Shown: piece after piece, positions 1 to 9,639 of the stretch
Position numbering within the stretch: position 1 is the first letter of the stretch
Layout of the letters: the number at the start of each line of letters is the position of its first letter
Assembly: GCA_009746045.1 (NCBI GenBank)
Contig: RPFO01000086.1
Span: forward strand, 909,949 to 969,948
From: Mesostigma viride
Taxonomy: Eukaryota > Streptophyta > Mesostigmatophyceae > Mesostigmatales > Mesostigmataceae
Direction: 5' to 3'
DNA: 60,000 nucleotides
The notes under the pieces: model-generated
Seen by the model: only the letters and a program-made list of their open reading frames with translations
Database searches by the model: none
What the model was told of the DNA's origin: nothing
Translations under genes and position numbers: made by a program

Positions 1-560
1 GACCTGCGTGGCCAGGGCGTGATCTATATACCTTGGTAGCTATACTGCCTCCAGCTTAATTCACGATGCCCTGGCCTGGCAACTTTGCCTTCCACCCGGG
101 CGGTCACAGACTTGGCAGTGCCGCCGCAGAAACCAGGCTGCATGGGCAGCTATAGCAATGTGCTCGATCTTACATGGCGGTAAACTGGGGCAGCCTGGAG
201 GCAGCAGCTTGTGTGCGAGTCTTTGGCTTCAATGTTGTTGACCTTCTTCAATGGCGGTGCATGATGGTGTTGAGCGGGCCGTCAGCTAGTAGGCGCAGTC
301 AAGGCTGCGAGCTGCCCATCAATTGGCGCCAGCTGCTCCTCCACTACAGCTCCCGGATCGATGCTGTCGATCCTGCCTGATCAAGGCCAGGTCGAGGCGC
401 TCTTGGAGCTATGCCCATATGCGAGATTTCGGCGCCTGCCCATCGGCTGGCGTGCAGGTGAAGGCTTCGAGGCCCCCGGCCTCGATCGAGAATCGCCTCA
501 CGGATGTCCTATAGATAGCTGGTCGTCGCAGCAGTGCATGTAGCTGCATTGGATGGTAGG
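1..560 (-). pseudogene. ORF1-type LINE fragment, runs off the left edge
   Basis: The first 24 bases are the reverse complement of the stretch encoding EALATQV at about 7350-7375 of the better ORF1 copy. Position 175-225 matches, on the minus strand, the part encoding HKLQPQFTALHTT at about 7203-7245. No long frame survives. This is a decayed minus-strand copy of the same ORF1 repeat family, cut by the window edge. Its inner boundary near 560 is approximate. Confidence 0.5.
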
Positions 561-737
561 CGGTATAGCGCGCAAATACTCTATACCGGTTGCTGAAGCA
601 GTGCATGCATGGTTCCCAGTTTCACGGGCCAGAGCTCTAGTCGATCTTGTTGCCGCGGATGGGCAGATGAATGTCGCGAGAGCATGCTAAGGGCCCGAGG
701 ACCCGTTGTCACATTGTTGCATTGCATGGTGAGCAAA
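561..737. other. No gene recognised
   Basis: Only short chance ORFs occur here. The stretch lies between a decayed ORF1 fragment and the AAGT microsatellite that marks the end of the next repeat. Confidence 0.4.
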
Positions 738-1350
738 AGTAAGCATAAGTAAGTAAGTAAGTAAGTACTTGCGTGTCTGATGCGCATGGGCATGCCACGT
801 ATGTAGTCCGGCTATATGCTAATAATCTCATTAGAAAAATAATTACACAAAAGTTACAAACATCATCTGCATCATGCCCCAACCATGTAGTCACTAGAGG
901 GGGATATAATGGTCATCTAGCTGAGCTGTCGTCTACTGTAATGGCAGACGAGGCGGTAGTGTAGTGGCTATCCTCAGGGGCAATAACCTCCACCTGAGGA
1001 CTAATTCTATCGCCTAGAGCTGCATTCTACCAATGGGCCGCGGGGCCCGTGGGGATAAAACATGAGCACTGATGCCCCAAAGGAAGGTGCTTATCGCAGA
1101 CGGCAGCCCATTTCTCCAATTGTTAATTTATCATCATGCGGGCGCGGAGTACTCAGAATGTACATATATAACTGATCCCAGCAGATCGAATTGAGCCCTG
1201 CATCCTCAAGCGATTGTGTCACGTAGGGCCGGGTCGCGCCGCGTCAGTGCGGGGCGGGCGGGCGGCGCGCGCAGCTTTTGCCAGTGGGTTGTGACGGGAC
1301 AAAGGGACCCTGCCATAGGAGGTGTCTATACCTGGTTGGGCAATCCTAAG
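738..1350 (-). repeat. Dispersed repeat gamma, copy 1, with an AAGT/ACTT tail
   Basis: This segment is collinear with 5880-6414. Both begin at an (AAGT)n run followed by ACTTGCGTGTC and share blocks such as ATGCTAATCTCATTAGAAAA and GCGGGCGCGGAGTA. A partial third copy lies at 56185-56290. If the AAGT run is a 3' tail, the element reads on the minus strand and ends in (ACTT)n, as non-LTR retroposons often do. No protein is recognised. The homology to 5880-6414 fades after about 1350. Confidence 0.6.
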
Positions 1351-1636
1351 CCCGCCCGCAGGGACCACAGCGATCGGTATTCAGCCCCTGGTCTGCATAT
1401 GTGCGGGCAAGATCGATGGCCAGCAAATCGAGGACTGGCGGCGTTGTCGGATGAGTCATCCGGCGACAACGCCGTCATCCGGGATGATGGATGGTATGGG
1501 TGACAAGCTAGAGGGAGCTCGCGCCCGTACTGTAGAGCTCGGCCCGGGTGCGGCGCTCTAGTAGCTTGGTAGCGGATATACGCCAAGGATGTGACGTCCG
1601 GAGCATTCGAGTGACTGTGCCGTCAAGCTGCTTAAT
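1351..1636. other. No gene recognised
   Basis: Several overlapping short ORFs (up to 95 codons) occur in this GC-rich stretch, with no recognisable domain and none preserved elsewhere in the window. Confidence 0.3.
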
Positions 1637-1700
1637 AAATTATTAATTAATTAAGCTCGTGCTCCCGTTGGGGAGTCATGGAGCATTAACCCCGATGGAT
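1637..1700 (-). repeat. 3'-terminal hairpin module with TTAA tail, minus copy
   Basis: TTAATTAATTAAGCTCGTGC followed by TCCCGTTGGGGAGTCAT is the reverse complement of the conserved 3' end seen at 8339-8409. The part beyond the hairpin is diverged. It is a 3' fragment of the ORF1-type retroposon family. Confidence 0.6.
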
Positions 1701-1839
1701 GGACGGATCATGGGTACACGCAATCCTACCGGTCTAAGCTATATCGTACAAAAACAGTCCTACGCTATAACTATGGTGCCCGCGACCGCCTATATAGGGG
1801 TCTTGTCAAGCATGGGGGTTGTTGTTGTCAGGTCTATGA

Positions 1840-2830
1840 TCTGAGCCCACTTGGCCTAGTCCATCATCTTTTTCCAAATCACGGAGAGGCCTAGGCCCCC
1901 CATGTCCTCTACGAGCAGCCTGCTCCGTTTGAAGGTGCGGGCCTTGCGGCGTCTAACCTGGCTGCACTGGGCCCGGTCCATGTGAGGAGGTGCCTGCATG
2001 CCCGGCCGCTGAGCGGGGCGCAGCCCTAGCTGCAGAGCCCTGGGCCACGTGAGGTGTCTACCTGGTCGGTGCGAGCTAAGTGCCCTACTAGCTAGCTGCA
2101 GGCATCGCTGCTTGATAGTGCTGGTGATAAGTGGATCCGCTGCTTGATAGTGCTTGATAGTGCCGATGAGGTACAAGTCTTCCTTGCGAACATGAGCAGC
2201 GTATCCTACACGGAACATCAACCGCAGCATGTTGGTGGCCGCGCCATCCATCTTGTTGGCAAGGTCGGCGGCGAGAGTCCACGTCTCGGCCCCGGCCGTA
2301 CGTAAGAACAGCTAGGGAGGACCAGGTTCTATACGTTTGCTAGCTTGCCCAAGGGTTTGCGCCACAGGGCCCTGTATTGTTGGCGTAAAGCGTGCCAGGC
2401 GAGGGAGATACGGTGGTCCACGTCGGCCTCGCAGCTGGGGAGTAAGCTACACAGCAACTTGACGCGGTCCCCATACAGGACTCGAGAGCCATCAAGTAGA
2501 AAGACTGTGAGAGGTCGGGCGGTGCATGGCTGAGTGAGCCCAATTGCCAGAGCCTCAATCTTCTTGCTGACCTTGTTGAGCCCCACCAAACGGGGCTCGA
2601 TTGCTAGGCAGTCAAGCCACCGGTCTGCACGTGCTCATATTGTCCTCGAAGAGGGTGCTTGTTCAGCGCCTGGTCTGGTTGGTGAGCATAGAGGATTCCA
2701 AGATGTAATACCCCTGGTGCCAGGCTGCCAGCGCCTAGCTAGATCGGCGGACGTACTTCCCATGTCGGGTACATAGGGCTGCCAGTGCGCGTTTTCTTTG
2801 GCGCTGGCGACGAGCTTGGTGTAGCGCATT
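1840..2830 (-). pseudogene. RTE-like LINE reverse transcriptase C-terminal remnant
   Basis: Minus-strand segments 2589-2329 and 2251-1856 together resemble the C-terminal part of an RTE-type non-LTR polymerase. A block with RISLAWHALRQQYRALWRKP is followed by MDGAATNMLRLMFRVGYAAH, matching [20 protein letters not shown] of the better copy at 55269-55934, and then by LGLSVIWKKMMD. At least two frame changes and one stop separate the pieces, so the copy cannot encode a working protein. The reverse transcriptase core is absent, as expected of a 5'-truncated insertion. The family assignment is inferred from the LTYGAETW...[11 protein letters not shown] region of the 55-kb copy. Confidence 0.65.
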
Positions 2831-3167
2831 GTGTCGAGTTGTGAGGTAAAATGGCAGGGTGGCCATATGGGAAAGCTGGGATCAGCGCGAGAGCGTTCGC
2901 AGGAGTTGCGGTTAGCCTAGCTGTTGTGTAGCGGAATTTGGTCGATTTGTTTGTCGAGGCTGCGTTTTGCCGGTATGTGTGGTTGCATCGTCACAATATT
3001 GCGTTAAAGCCATAACTGCATGATCATACTGGTAGATGCGAGCTTGAAAAGACGCAAGTAGTCCGGGTCTGAATTGGGGGCTCAGACGCAAATTAAAGTT
3101 CTGAGCTCCGCCGTCAGCAATGTCCGCTCGTGGCTCGTTGCTCGATCGAGTGTGCATGCAATTGCAC
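2831..3167. other. Intergenic, short inverted match to 6455-6500
   Basis: No gene is seen. The stretch around 3068-3120 (GGGGGCTCAGACGC, GAGCTCCGCCGTCAG) is the reverse complement of 6455-6500 just upstream of the ORF1 copy, so it is another scrap of dispersed repeat. Confidence 0.4.
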
Positions 3168-4497
3168 GCATATTTTTAAATATATATATTCATTGAGAAT
3201 GATAGATTACGGAGGTGAGATAGGCATGCAACATAAGGAAAAACCCGATAACTGGGAGAATAACCCTGAAGAAATTAATAGTAATCTGACACAGACATCC
3301 AAGGATCACGCCAGCGGCACAAGGTACAACTAACTATACATCACAAAACTACACGCAGCAACAGCGCTGCCGGCCCACCATGCAGGCCTGGAAGGGATCT
3401 AGACCGCATGGGTCGCGACAAAGTCGGCCCGGGTGCGGCGGAATAACACATCAGCCACGGTGCGAGTGAGGGCGAGTGACAGACGCTGCCGCCAATACGA
3501 GGACCACGTGCGGGCCGACCACGGGGCGGTCTGACCCTCGAGGTCGAGGCGGTCTTCACGGCGCTGGCAGCACTCGTGGAAAAACTCCGCTGTCTTGGGG
3601 CCCATGGCCCCGAACTCCTCAAGGACAAAGGGGATGACCCGGTGGGGCCCCACATTGCCGTAGGAGGCAAACTTGTCGCGCTCAGCCACAGCGGCAGCAG
3701 CGCCGGCATCCACAGCCGCCCGGAGGATGTGGCGACCGGAAAGCGGCCGAGCCACGGAGACATCGATGAGCAGGTGGCAACCCTGCCCGTCGTAGTCAAG
3801 CACGGTAATGTCGGGGCGATGGTTGGGTGAGTAGAGGGCGGCCCCATCCGCGTCCTCGCACTTGATGGTGGAGTGGGGAAAGACCGACCGAACCATGGCA
3901 CACACCACCCGGAGGAGAGCGGTATGGAGATAGAGGAACCAGTTCTGGTTCTGCTGGCCACCCATGCACGCGATGTAGTGCGTCCCAGTAGTATCCAGAG
4001 CAAGCCCGCAGCTGCCGCAGGACGCACCCGCCGTGATGAGAGGTTGCGGGGCAAAGAGCTGGTGGCGGAGAGCGATGGCGTAAAGGGCCGGAACCAGTGT
4101 GAACAAAGGGCTCATGGGGAGGGCGCGCAGGAATGCGGACCCCACGCTCCCCTCAAGGGAAACGGAGTGAAGCCAAGCCTTCCCCTGATCGTTCAAGCTC
4201 GCATGCAGACCCATCCAGTCGGCACAGTGTAGTATACCCGCGTAGGTCTTTTGTTGTTTTTCATGAACGCAGGCAGGGAAGACACTAGGACTGACGACAG
4301 TGGACACGCCGGGCGTGCCCCGGGGCAGGCGACGGTGGACGGCCTGAGCGGGGCGGACGAGGTCGCAAGCCTGCTGGATCCCGAGGTAAGAATCCTGCAC
4401 AGCCTGCACAAAGGGGAAGGGGGATGGGGTGACCAAGTCGGGAATGGCGCTGACGGCGCTGGGGACCAACCGTCATTATATATATTAAAAATATAAT
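3168..4497 (-). mobile_element. LINE-R copy A, 5'-truncated non-LTR retrotransposon
   Basis: Copy A reads on the minus strand. Its 3' flank (3185-3398) recurs at 33813-34010 and 40411-40560, and all copies end on the same side at ATCATTCTCAATGAA while differing at the 5' end. A common 3' end with variable 5' truncation is the hallmark of target-primed reverse transcription. Both borders of copy A are AT-rich and roughly mutually inverted (3168-3190 and 4474-4497). No clear target duplication was found. Confidence 0.7.
3399..4469 (-). CDS. LINE-R protein C-terminus: CCHC knuckle plus restriction-like endonuclease
   Basis: A 356-codon open frame without an ATG at its 5' end (it opens at TTG just after an in-frame TGA), so it is the tail of a larger polyprotein. 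At about residue 150 lies a zinc-knuckle pattern C-x2-C-x10-H-x4-C (CGSCGLALDTTGTHYIACMG). At about residue 213 comes HRPDITVLDYDGQGCHLLID, with the spacing of a PD-(D/E)XK nuclease core. A CCHC motif followed by a restriction-like endonuclease is the C-terminal order of R2-group non-LTR elements, where the nuclease nicks target DNA to prime reverse transcription. The C-terminus (RRTRADFVATHAV) is shared with copy B. The family is recognised from motif order; no close relative is claimed. Confidence 0.65.
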   Translation of the reverse strand: MVPSAVSAIPDLVTPSPFPFVQAVQDSYLGIQQACDLVRPAQAVHRRLPRGTPGVSTVVSPSVFPACVHEKQQKTYAGILHCADWMGLHASLNDQGKAWLHSVSLEGSVGSAFLRALPMSPLFTLVPALYAIALRHQLFAPQPLITAGASCGSCGLALDTTGTHYIACMGGQQNQNWFLYLHTALLRVVCAMVRSVFPHSTIKCEDADGAALYSPNHRPDITVLDYDGQGCHLLIDVSVARPLSGRHILRAAVDAGAAAAVAERDKFASYGNVGPHRVIPFVLEEFGAMGPKTAEFFHECCQRREDRLDLEGQTAPWSARTWSSYWRQRLSLALTRTVADVLFRRTRADFVATHAV

Positions 4498-4621
4498 GAC
4501 TTACAGCAGAGTGAAATCACTCAAACCAAAGCAAACGCCCAGCGATAAACCTATATACAGAGCCAGGTCAAAGCTCTATACTACGATAAGACCAATGGAA
4601 ACGCCGAACGGGAGGAACCTA

Positions 4622-5478
4622 ATAGCCCGGCTGCACCGCAAAATCAGCCCGCGTACGGCGGAGCATGATGTCAGCCATGGCCCGAGTCAGCGCCACCGAC
4701 ATTGAAGCGCTGATGCCAATATGACGTCCAGGTCCGCGCCGACCATGGGGCCCGCTGGCCCTCCAGGTCCAGCCGGTCCTCCCGGAGCCGGCAACACTGC
4801 TTGAAGAAGGCGGAGGTCAGGGGCCCCATGGCCCCAAACTCCTCCAGGACAAAGGGCACCACACGATGGTGCCCGGCGACGTCGCCGTAGGCCAGGAGCT
4901 TGGCCCGCTCCGCCCGGTCCGCCGTGTAACCTGCCGTGAGGGAGGCCCCAGCCACGTTGCTAAGAGCCAAGGGCCGCGCCACCGAAACGTCAATAAGCAG
5001 ATGCCGGCCACTCCCCTCAAAGTCCAGCACCACGATGTCAGGCCGGTGGTTGGGGGAATAGAAGGCAGCGCCATCCGCATCCTCGGACCGGATGTTCGCG
5101 TGGGGGAAAACCGACCGAATCATGGCGAGCACCACCGTCAGGAGGACAGTGTGCAAATACAAATACCAATTCTGATTCTGTTGGCCCCCCATGCAGGCAA
5201 GGTAGCGACTCAGTCCCCGTGGGATCCAGCGGCTGCCCACAGCTACCACAAGGCCGCCCGGCCGGAACAAGAGGCTGCGGGGCAAATAGCTGGTGCCGGA
5301 GCGCCACCGAGTAGTGGCTGGGAGCCAAGGCGAATGGGGGGGCCATGGGAAGAGCACGAAGGTACGCCGAGCCCACACTCCGCAAGGAAAGCGAGAACAG
5401 CCACGCACGTCCCTGGGCGTTGAGGTCCGCGAAAAGAGCCATCCAATGCAGTACAATATAGCTGGTTGGATCATTGAT
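4622..5478 (-). pseudogene. LINE-R copy B, frameshifted
   Basis: This is a diverged second copy of the same protein tail. The frame 5589-5038 carries HWMALFADLNAQGRAWLFSL through CGSCGQPLDPTGT. A shift near 5208, inside the zinc knuckle, moves the homology to the frame 5474-4671 with ACMGGQQNQNWYLY and HRPDIVVLDFEGSGRHLLID. A second shift near 4705 moves the last 20 or so residues (ALTRAMADIMLRRTRADF) to another frame. Copy A and copy B differ at many third positions while keeping protein motifs, which suggests they descend from separate active lineages rather than one local duplication. Confidence 0.65.
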
Positions 5479-5479
5479 A

Positions 5480-5502
5480 CCCCCCCCCCCCCCCCCCCCC
5501 CC
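5480..5502 (+). repeat. Run of 23 C
   Basis: An uninterrupted poly-C tract lies at the 5' truncation point of LINE-R copy B and is followed by a T-rich stretch to about 5590. Its true length is uncertain because such runs are hard to sequence. Confidence 0.9.
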
Positions 5503-5879
5503 TTTCTTCCTAATTATTACTATTATCTTTTTTATTTTTAAAACCTTAGTAAGTCTTTTTCTTTTTTTCTTTTTACTTTTTAGCTTCATGTTTTCTTTAT
5601 TTTCCTAACCATCCGTTCTCTCTCCTTTATAATAATCCACCACCCGGCCAGCCACGTCGCAGCTATCTCTCCATATTATGCAGATCTATAGTCCTATACA
5701 TGGGCACAACTGAGCCATGTGGCTTCCGCGATCGTCACACCTTTCATCTCCGACAACTGCTCTAATCCTCAGGCGACGTTGGACCTCCATGCGTCCAGGA
5801 ATAGTTGTCTCACCTAAAACTAATTAAGGGCGGTCATGTGATTTCAAAAATTGCCTATACTGGGACATGTGGTAGCCCC
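5503..5879. other. No gene recognised
   Basis: A T-rich stretch to about 5600 is followed by unremarkable sequence. I see no conserved coding frame, tail or terminal repeat. Confidence 0.4.
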
Positions 5880-6430
5880 AAGTAAGTAAGTAAGTACTTG
5901 CGTGTCATGCGCACAGGCATGCCACGGAGTACTATGCTAATCTCATTAGAAAAATATTTATACACAAAAGTTTAAACAAATATCGTCTGCATCATCCCCC
6001 AACCGTTAAGCACTAGATGGGGATGTAATCCTCATCCGAGCTGTCCTCTACTCAGTGTAATAGCAGACGAGGCGGTAGTGTAGCGGCTATCCTCAGGACC
6101 AATAACCTACACCTGCGGACTTCTACCCTGGCTAGCAATGCCAGGGGCCGCGGGGCCCGTGGGGAGAAAACAGGAGCATACCCCTCAGGAAGGTGCTTAT
6201 CGCAGATGGCAGCCCATTTCTGCTTGTCAATCATGCGGGCGCGGAGTACGGATAGTCCCAGAAGCCCTGCATCTTCAAGTGAGTTGTGTCACATAGGTGC
6301 GGGTCGCGCCGCGCCGGTGCCCGGCACGCGCAAGTTTGCCAGTGGGTTGCGATGGGACAAGGGGACCCTGCCATAGGAGGAGGTGTCTGCCTGGTTGGCC
6401 CTTCTTAAGCCCCCCGCTCTGTTCAAGAAC
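5880..6430 (-). repeat. Dispersed repeat gamma, copy 2
   Basis: Collinear with 738-1350, starting at AAGTAAGTAAGTAAGTACTT. The minus strand encodes MIDKQKWAAICDKHLPEGYA with a further 40 codons. Copy 1 does not keep this frame, so coding is doubtful. The repeat sits directly upstream of the ORF1 copy at 6606; whether it is that element's leader or a separate insertion is not resolved. Confidence 0.6.
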
Positions 6431-6605
6431 TAAGACGAAAATGGCTGACGGCGGTATGGCTGACGGCGGAGCTCAGATCTTTTGCGTCTGAGCCCCAAAT
6501 TCGGTCAGACCATTTGCATTCGATGCGCTTTTTTCAGCCGCACACGCCAGTATAATCGGTTACGGCTGAAACGCAGTATTGCCAAAGTTACGCACGTGAC
6601 CAGCT

Positions 6606-7382
6606 ATGACGACTACCAATGCAAAACGAGGGCTGGAAAAGGAGCTGGCACAGCTTCCCAGCGCCCAGCCCAACCCTCTCGCCCTCGCCATTGTTCAGCC
6701 GACAGGCTTACCCGCCAAACCCTCGCCAAGCGCCTCGCCTGAGCCCAAGAAACCCTGCCACGATCGAAAATGGAGCGAGTTCCTCCCCGGCGACCGACGA
6801 TTCTCCCTCACCGTGTGGCAAGAGTTGTCGCCGCAGGAATGCATTGAGGTTCTCCAGTTCCTCGAACAGGAGCGGAAGCTCTTCGTGCCCAGGAAGGGGG
6901 CGGCTATCGACTACAATGGAGACATGTCCTGGCTCTATGCTTTGAACGAAGTACAACAACGCCTGATTATCTTGACCAGCCAATTCCAGATCCGCCTCCC
7001 CGACATCACCAGCAAGCTCCGCACCCCAGCCCCCGCACAGCCGGCAGCCCCATCGGCTTCCTCCCTCGGCAAGGATGACATCCGCGCAGTGCTGAAGAAG
7101 CACGTGACCTGGCCGCTGGCCGAGCAGCTGACGGACATCGCTGAACACCACGCTCACTCACCGAGGCCCGGGCCGGTCTCCAACGTGGAAACCAAGGTCG
7201 TCCACAAGCTACAACCCCAGTTCACGGCGCTACACACCACGGCGCAGGCTTCGGAAACGCATGCTGCACTTGTCTCTCGCCTTAACCGCCAGGTGGAGGG
7301 CAAGTGTGGCGTGCTCCTGAAGAAGCTTGAGGCCATCACCGCCCACACCGAGGCCCTGGCCACACAGGTCCCCAAGATATAG
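6606..7382 (+). CDS. ORF1-type LINE protein, N-terminal part
   Basis: A 258-codon frame from an ATG, with a Pro/Ala-rich N-terminus, a middle region (SEFLPGDRRFSLTVWQELSP, residues about 55-75) and a helical stretch with alternating hydrophobic residues near VVHKLQPQFTALHTTAQASE and LLKKLEAITAHTEALATQV that could form a coiled coil. It ends at a TAG in CAAGATATAGCGG. Homology to the other copies continues past this point in another frame, so the stop probably reflects a frameshift. The order coiled coil, then RNA-binding region, matches ORF1 proteins of LINE elements, which coat the element RNA. Decayed copies occur at 1-560, 8820-9260, 9640-10431, 22920-23760, 25665-26100, 32945-33720 and 40880-41650. 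Confidence 0.6.
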   Translation: MTTTNAKRGLEKELAQLPSAQPNPLALAIVQPTGLPAKPSPSASPEPKKPCHDRKWSEFLPGDRRFSLTVWQELSPQECIEVLQFLEQERKLFVPRKGAAIDYNGDMSWLYALNEVQQRLIILTSQFQIRLPDITSKLRTPAPAQPAAPSASSLGKDDIRAVLKKHVTWPLAEQLTDIAEHHAHSPRPGPVSNVETKVVHKLQPQFTALHTTAQASETHAALVSRLNRQVEGKCGVLLKKLEAITAHTEALATQVPKI

Positions 7383-7405
7383 CGGAGCAGACGGCCACTG
7401 GGTCA

Positions 7406-7987
7406 TTGCATCCCAGCCACCCCGGCAGGATGCTGGCGACCTCCCGCCGCTCTCCTACGCGGACCTGCTGCGGTCAGCGACCGCCTCCATGCACCACCGA
7501 CGCCATCGCCACAAAGCTCCAGGAGCTGGAGGACCACCGCCAGGCCCAGCAACGGGAGGTCACCGACCGCGCTCGCCGCGAGTGCCGAGTGGTGCTACGT
7601 CGCTTCCCCCAGAAGCCAGGTGAGACGTCAACCTCTCTTGCTGACGAGCTCAAGAACCAGCTTCTTACCCTCATGGGCCTGGTAGGTGAGGTAGAACTGC
7701 GTGGGTGCCACCGCCTTCCCCACTCACGGGACAAGGCGGCCCCCCCACCAGTCCTACTCACCTTCCCCTCCCCTGAGGATAAGCAGCGGTTCCTCTCTCG
7801 TCGCAAGCGGTTGCACGACCTCACCTGGACGCTGGATGACGACCTCACCCCCGCTCAGCAACAGCAGCGACGCGACCTGTGGCCGGAATACCTCCGCCAT
7901 AAGCAGGACCCCCAGAAGCCCAAGGTGTACTGGAGGGGCGGGGACCTGATGATCAACCACAAGATGTGGACGCCCCCAGCGGGCTAG
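7406..7987 (+). CDS. ORF1-type LINE protein, RNA-binding C-terminal part
   Basis: From about codon 30 this frame reads like the RRM and C-terminal domains of an L1-type ORF1 protein. It has ECRVVLRRFPQKPGE, then LADELKNQLLTLMGLVGEVE, GCHRLPHSRDKAAPPPVLLT, a dRFLSRRKRL-type strand, and finally the DDDLTPAQQQQRRDLWPEYL helix with YWRGGDLMIN at the end. That order (strand, basic RLP loop, VLLTF strand, DLT helix, RGG-loop) is the known layout of ORF1p in L1 elements. The first 25 codons look out of frame; another frame gives DLPPLSYADLLRSATASMH, so one or two more shifts lie near 7385-7495. No reverse transcriptase ORF follows. The stop leads straight into a 3' UTR. Confidence 0.65.
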   Translation: MHPSHPGRMLATSRRSPTRTCCGQRPPPCTTDAIATKLQELEDHRQAQQREVTDRARRECRVVLRRFPQKPGETSTSLADELKNQLLTLMGLVGEVELRGCHRLPHSRDKAAPPPVLLTFPSPEDKQRFLSRRKRLHDLTWTLDDDLTPAQQQQRRDLWPEYLRHKQDPQKPKVYWRGGDLMINHKMWTPPAG

Positions 7988-8409
7988 AATAGCAATAGCC
8001 CTAGCTTGTAACCATTGGCGTCACTGCCGCTAAGGCAGCCATGCCTAGAATGTTGCCTAGCTGTGCCAACACACCTAGTCACGTGCCGCCAACGCACGGT
8101 ACACAACCAGCCATAGCCTTAGCCTAGTCCTAGTACAGCCATGCTACGCCCTGGCTATGTTCAGATTACTTGCCCACGCTCCTTGCTATGATATGCTCAC
8201 ATGGGTCTTATTGCACCCACAGTTTGCCGGATCGTTAGCCTGTCCTTTTAGCTAGCCGCGCCCGATTGCAGCTGTGGCATGCCTTTGGCATGAAGGAGAC
8301 TGGGGGTCTCTGCCCTTTCTCCTGTAGTGCACACACAGGGATTAAAAGCACTTCGGTGCTCCGTGACTCCCCAACGGGAGCACGAGTTTAATTAATTAAT
8401 TAATTAATA
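7988..8409 (+). repeat. 3' UTR and tail of the ORF1-type retroposon
   Basis: After the ORF1 stop come about 420 bp repeated at 28584-28974, and the last 210 bp are repeated at 22323-22525. It ends in TTAATTAATTAATTAATTAA. Because 28524-28974 carries the same junction of ORF1 end and UTR, the structure ORF1 - UTR - TTAA tail is a real element structure and not a local rearrangement. Confidence 0.8.
8347..8383 (+). other. Conserved 3' hairpins with a UUCG loop
   Basis: AGCAC-TTCG-GTGCT (8347-8360) folds into a five-pair stem closed by a cUUCGg tetraloop. GTGCTCCGT (8356-8364) can instead pair with ACGGGAGCAC (8374-8383). The two foldings exclude each other. The module recurs at 1637-1700, 20830-20905, 21000-21080, 22457-22525, 28919-28974, 56041-56098 and 58158-58225, always next to a TTAA run. 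It is a plausible recognition structure for the reverse transcriptase that mobilises the family. Confidence 0.7.
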
Positions 8410-9260
8410 TCCTCCTCACGGAGGTATGTTCTTAATTAAAATGGGGTGGAAGATCGATCAGCATGGCTAAACAATAGCCAGGGCATGGCTTCTCAGCAGA
8501 GAGTATATAGCTCTCTGCATGCATGGCCGGGCACAGCATAAATAAATAAAGCTAGGCATCATCTAGCTGGTGTGGGGCACATCATAGGCACACATGTACA
8601 TGGCTAATAAATAATGCTAAGGCGCAACAGCTGCATGGTGTGGGGCCCGGAATAGGCGTACATGTACAAGGCCACGGTAGCTAGGGCTGCTAGGGCTTTC
8701 TATAGTCTACACTACTACTGCTGTATTCCCCTATATAAGCTGGGGCGTCTAGCTCTCGAGCTCCAGGGAGGTGCTGGAGCCGCGGGGGTCGCTTGCCAGC
8801 TAGGGCTTGCATGGCTGACCTATAGATGGCCGCCCCCTTCTGGACAGTAAACCGGCTTCCCCGCCGCGCGGTCTGCTGGAGCTGGAGGTATAGGCCCGGG
8901 CCATAGCTCCCGTCGCCGTTGTTGCTGCGCCAGGGTCAAGTTGTCGTCCAGGGTGAAGTGAGTCTTCTCGAGCCGCTTGCGGCGTCTGAGAAAACTGAGA
9001 AAGCTTGTCCGCCGGGTTCGCAAAGATGAGAAGAAGCGGGGGCGCCCCTGCCTTACCCCGCGATCGGGCGGGGAAGGCGGCCGGTGGGCGATCGACCAGC
9101 TTGATCTCAGTCCAAGGAGGCCCATGCGACCAAGGATTTCTCTCTCAAACGCATGCATGTGCAAGCTTCTCGGAATTCTCACCTTCCACCAGGTCGAAGT
9201 TCTTGACGATGACGTTAAGGCTGCGCTTGGCGACTCGAGCATTCCCCATAGTGGACGTCT
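8410..9260 (-). pseudogene. ORF1-type LINE copy, minus strand
   Basis: On the minus strand 9242-8820 encodes a worn ORF1 C-terminus (RRRKRLEKTHFTLDDNLTLA, then QQQRRRELWPG and KPVYCPEGGGHL). It is followed by about 400 bp of a second 3' UTR type that is related to 22540-22920 and 20280-20760. This UTR ends near CTCACGGAGGTATGTTCTTA in a TTAA run abutting the tail of the preceding plus-strand element, so the two copies are tail to tail. Confidence 0.55.
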
Positions 9261-9639
9261 CCCAAGACATCAATTTTATGAAGTGGGACAATATGCACAT
9301 GGAAGCTAGCTCATGGAAGTTGTCTCCTTGATATATATGCACATGGAAGCTCAAACCTGCATTTTTCTCAGCTGCCCATGCAGTTGGCGACCGTGTTTAA
9401 TTAGATTTAAAAGCATATGTGACTGCGACATGTGGGTAGTAATAAAGCTGGAACCGCGTTTGATGTTCATATATTATCCTATAATTAATCCGCCCTGAAC
9501 GCGCCTGATCGACGGCCCACTCAACACTAGAGCTCTCGGCCAAGGTCAACAACATTGAAGCCAGAGTCGCACTTAAGCTCCAGCCAGTCAGTTTACTGCT
9601 ACGCGAGACCACATTGCCACCAAGTTTCCGAGGCCACAG
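9261..9639. other. No gene recognised
   Basis: Short direct duplication of ATATGCACATGGAAGCT (about 9291 and 9336). Otherwise unremarkable and AT-richer than the flanking LINE pieces. Confidence 0.4.
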
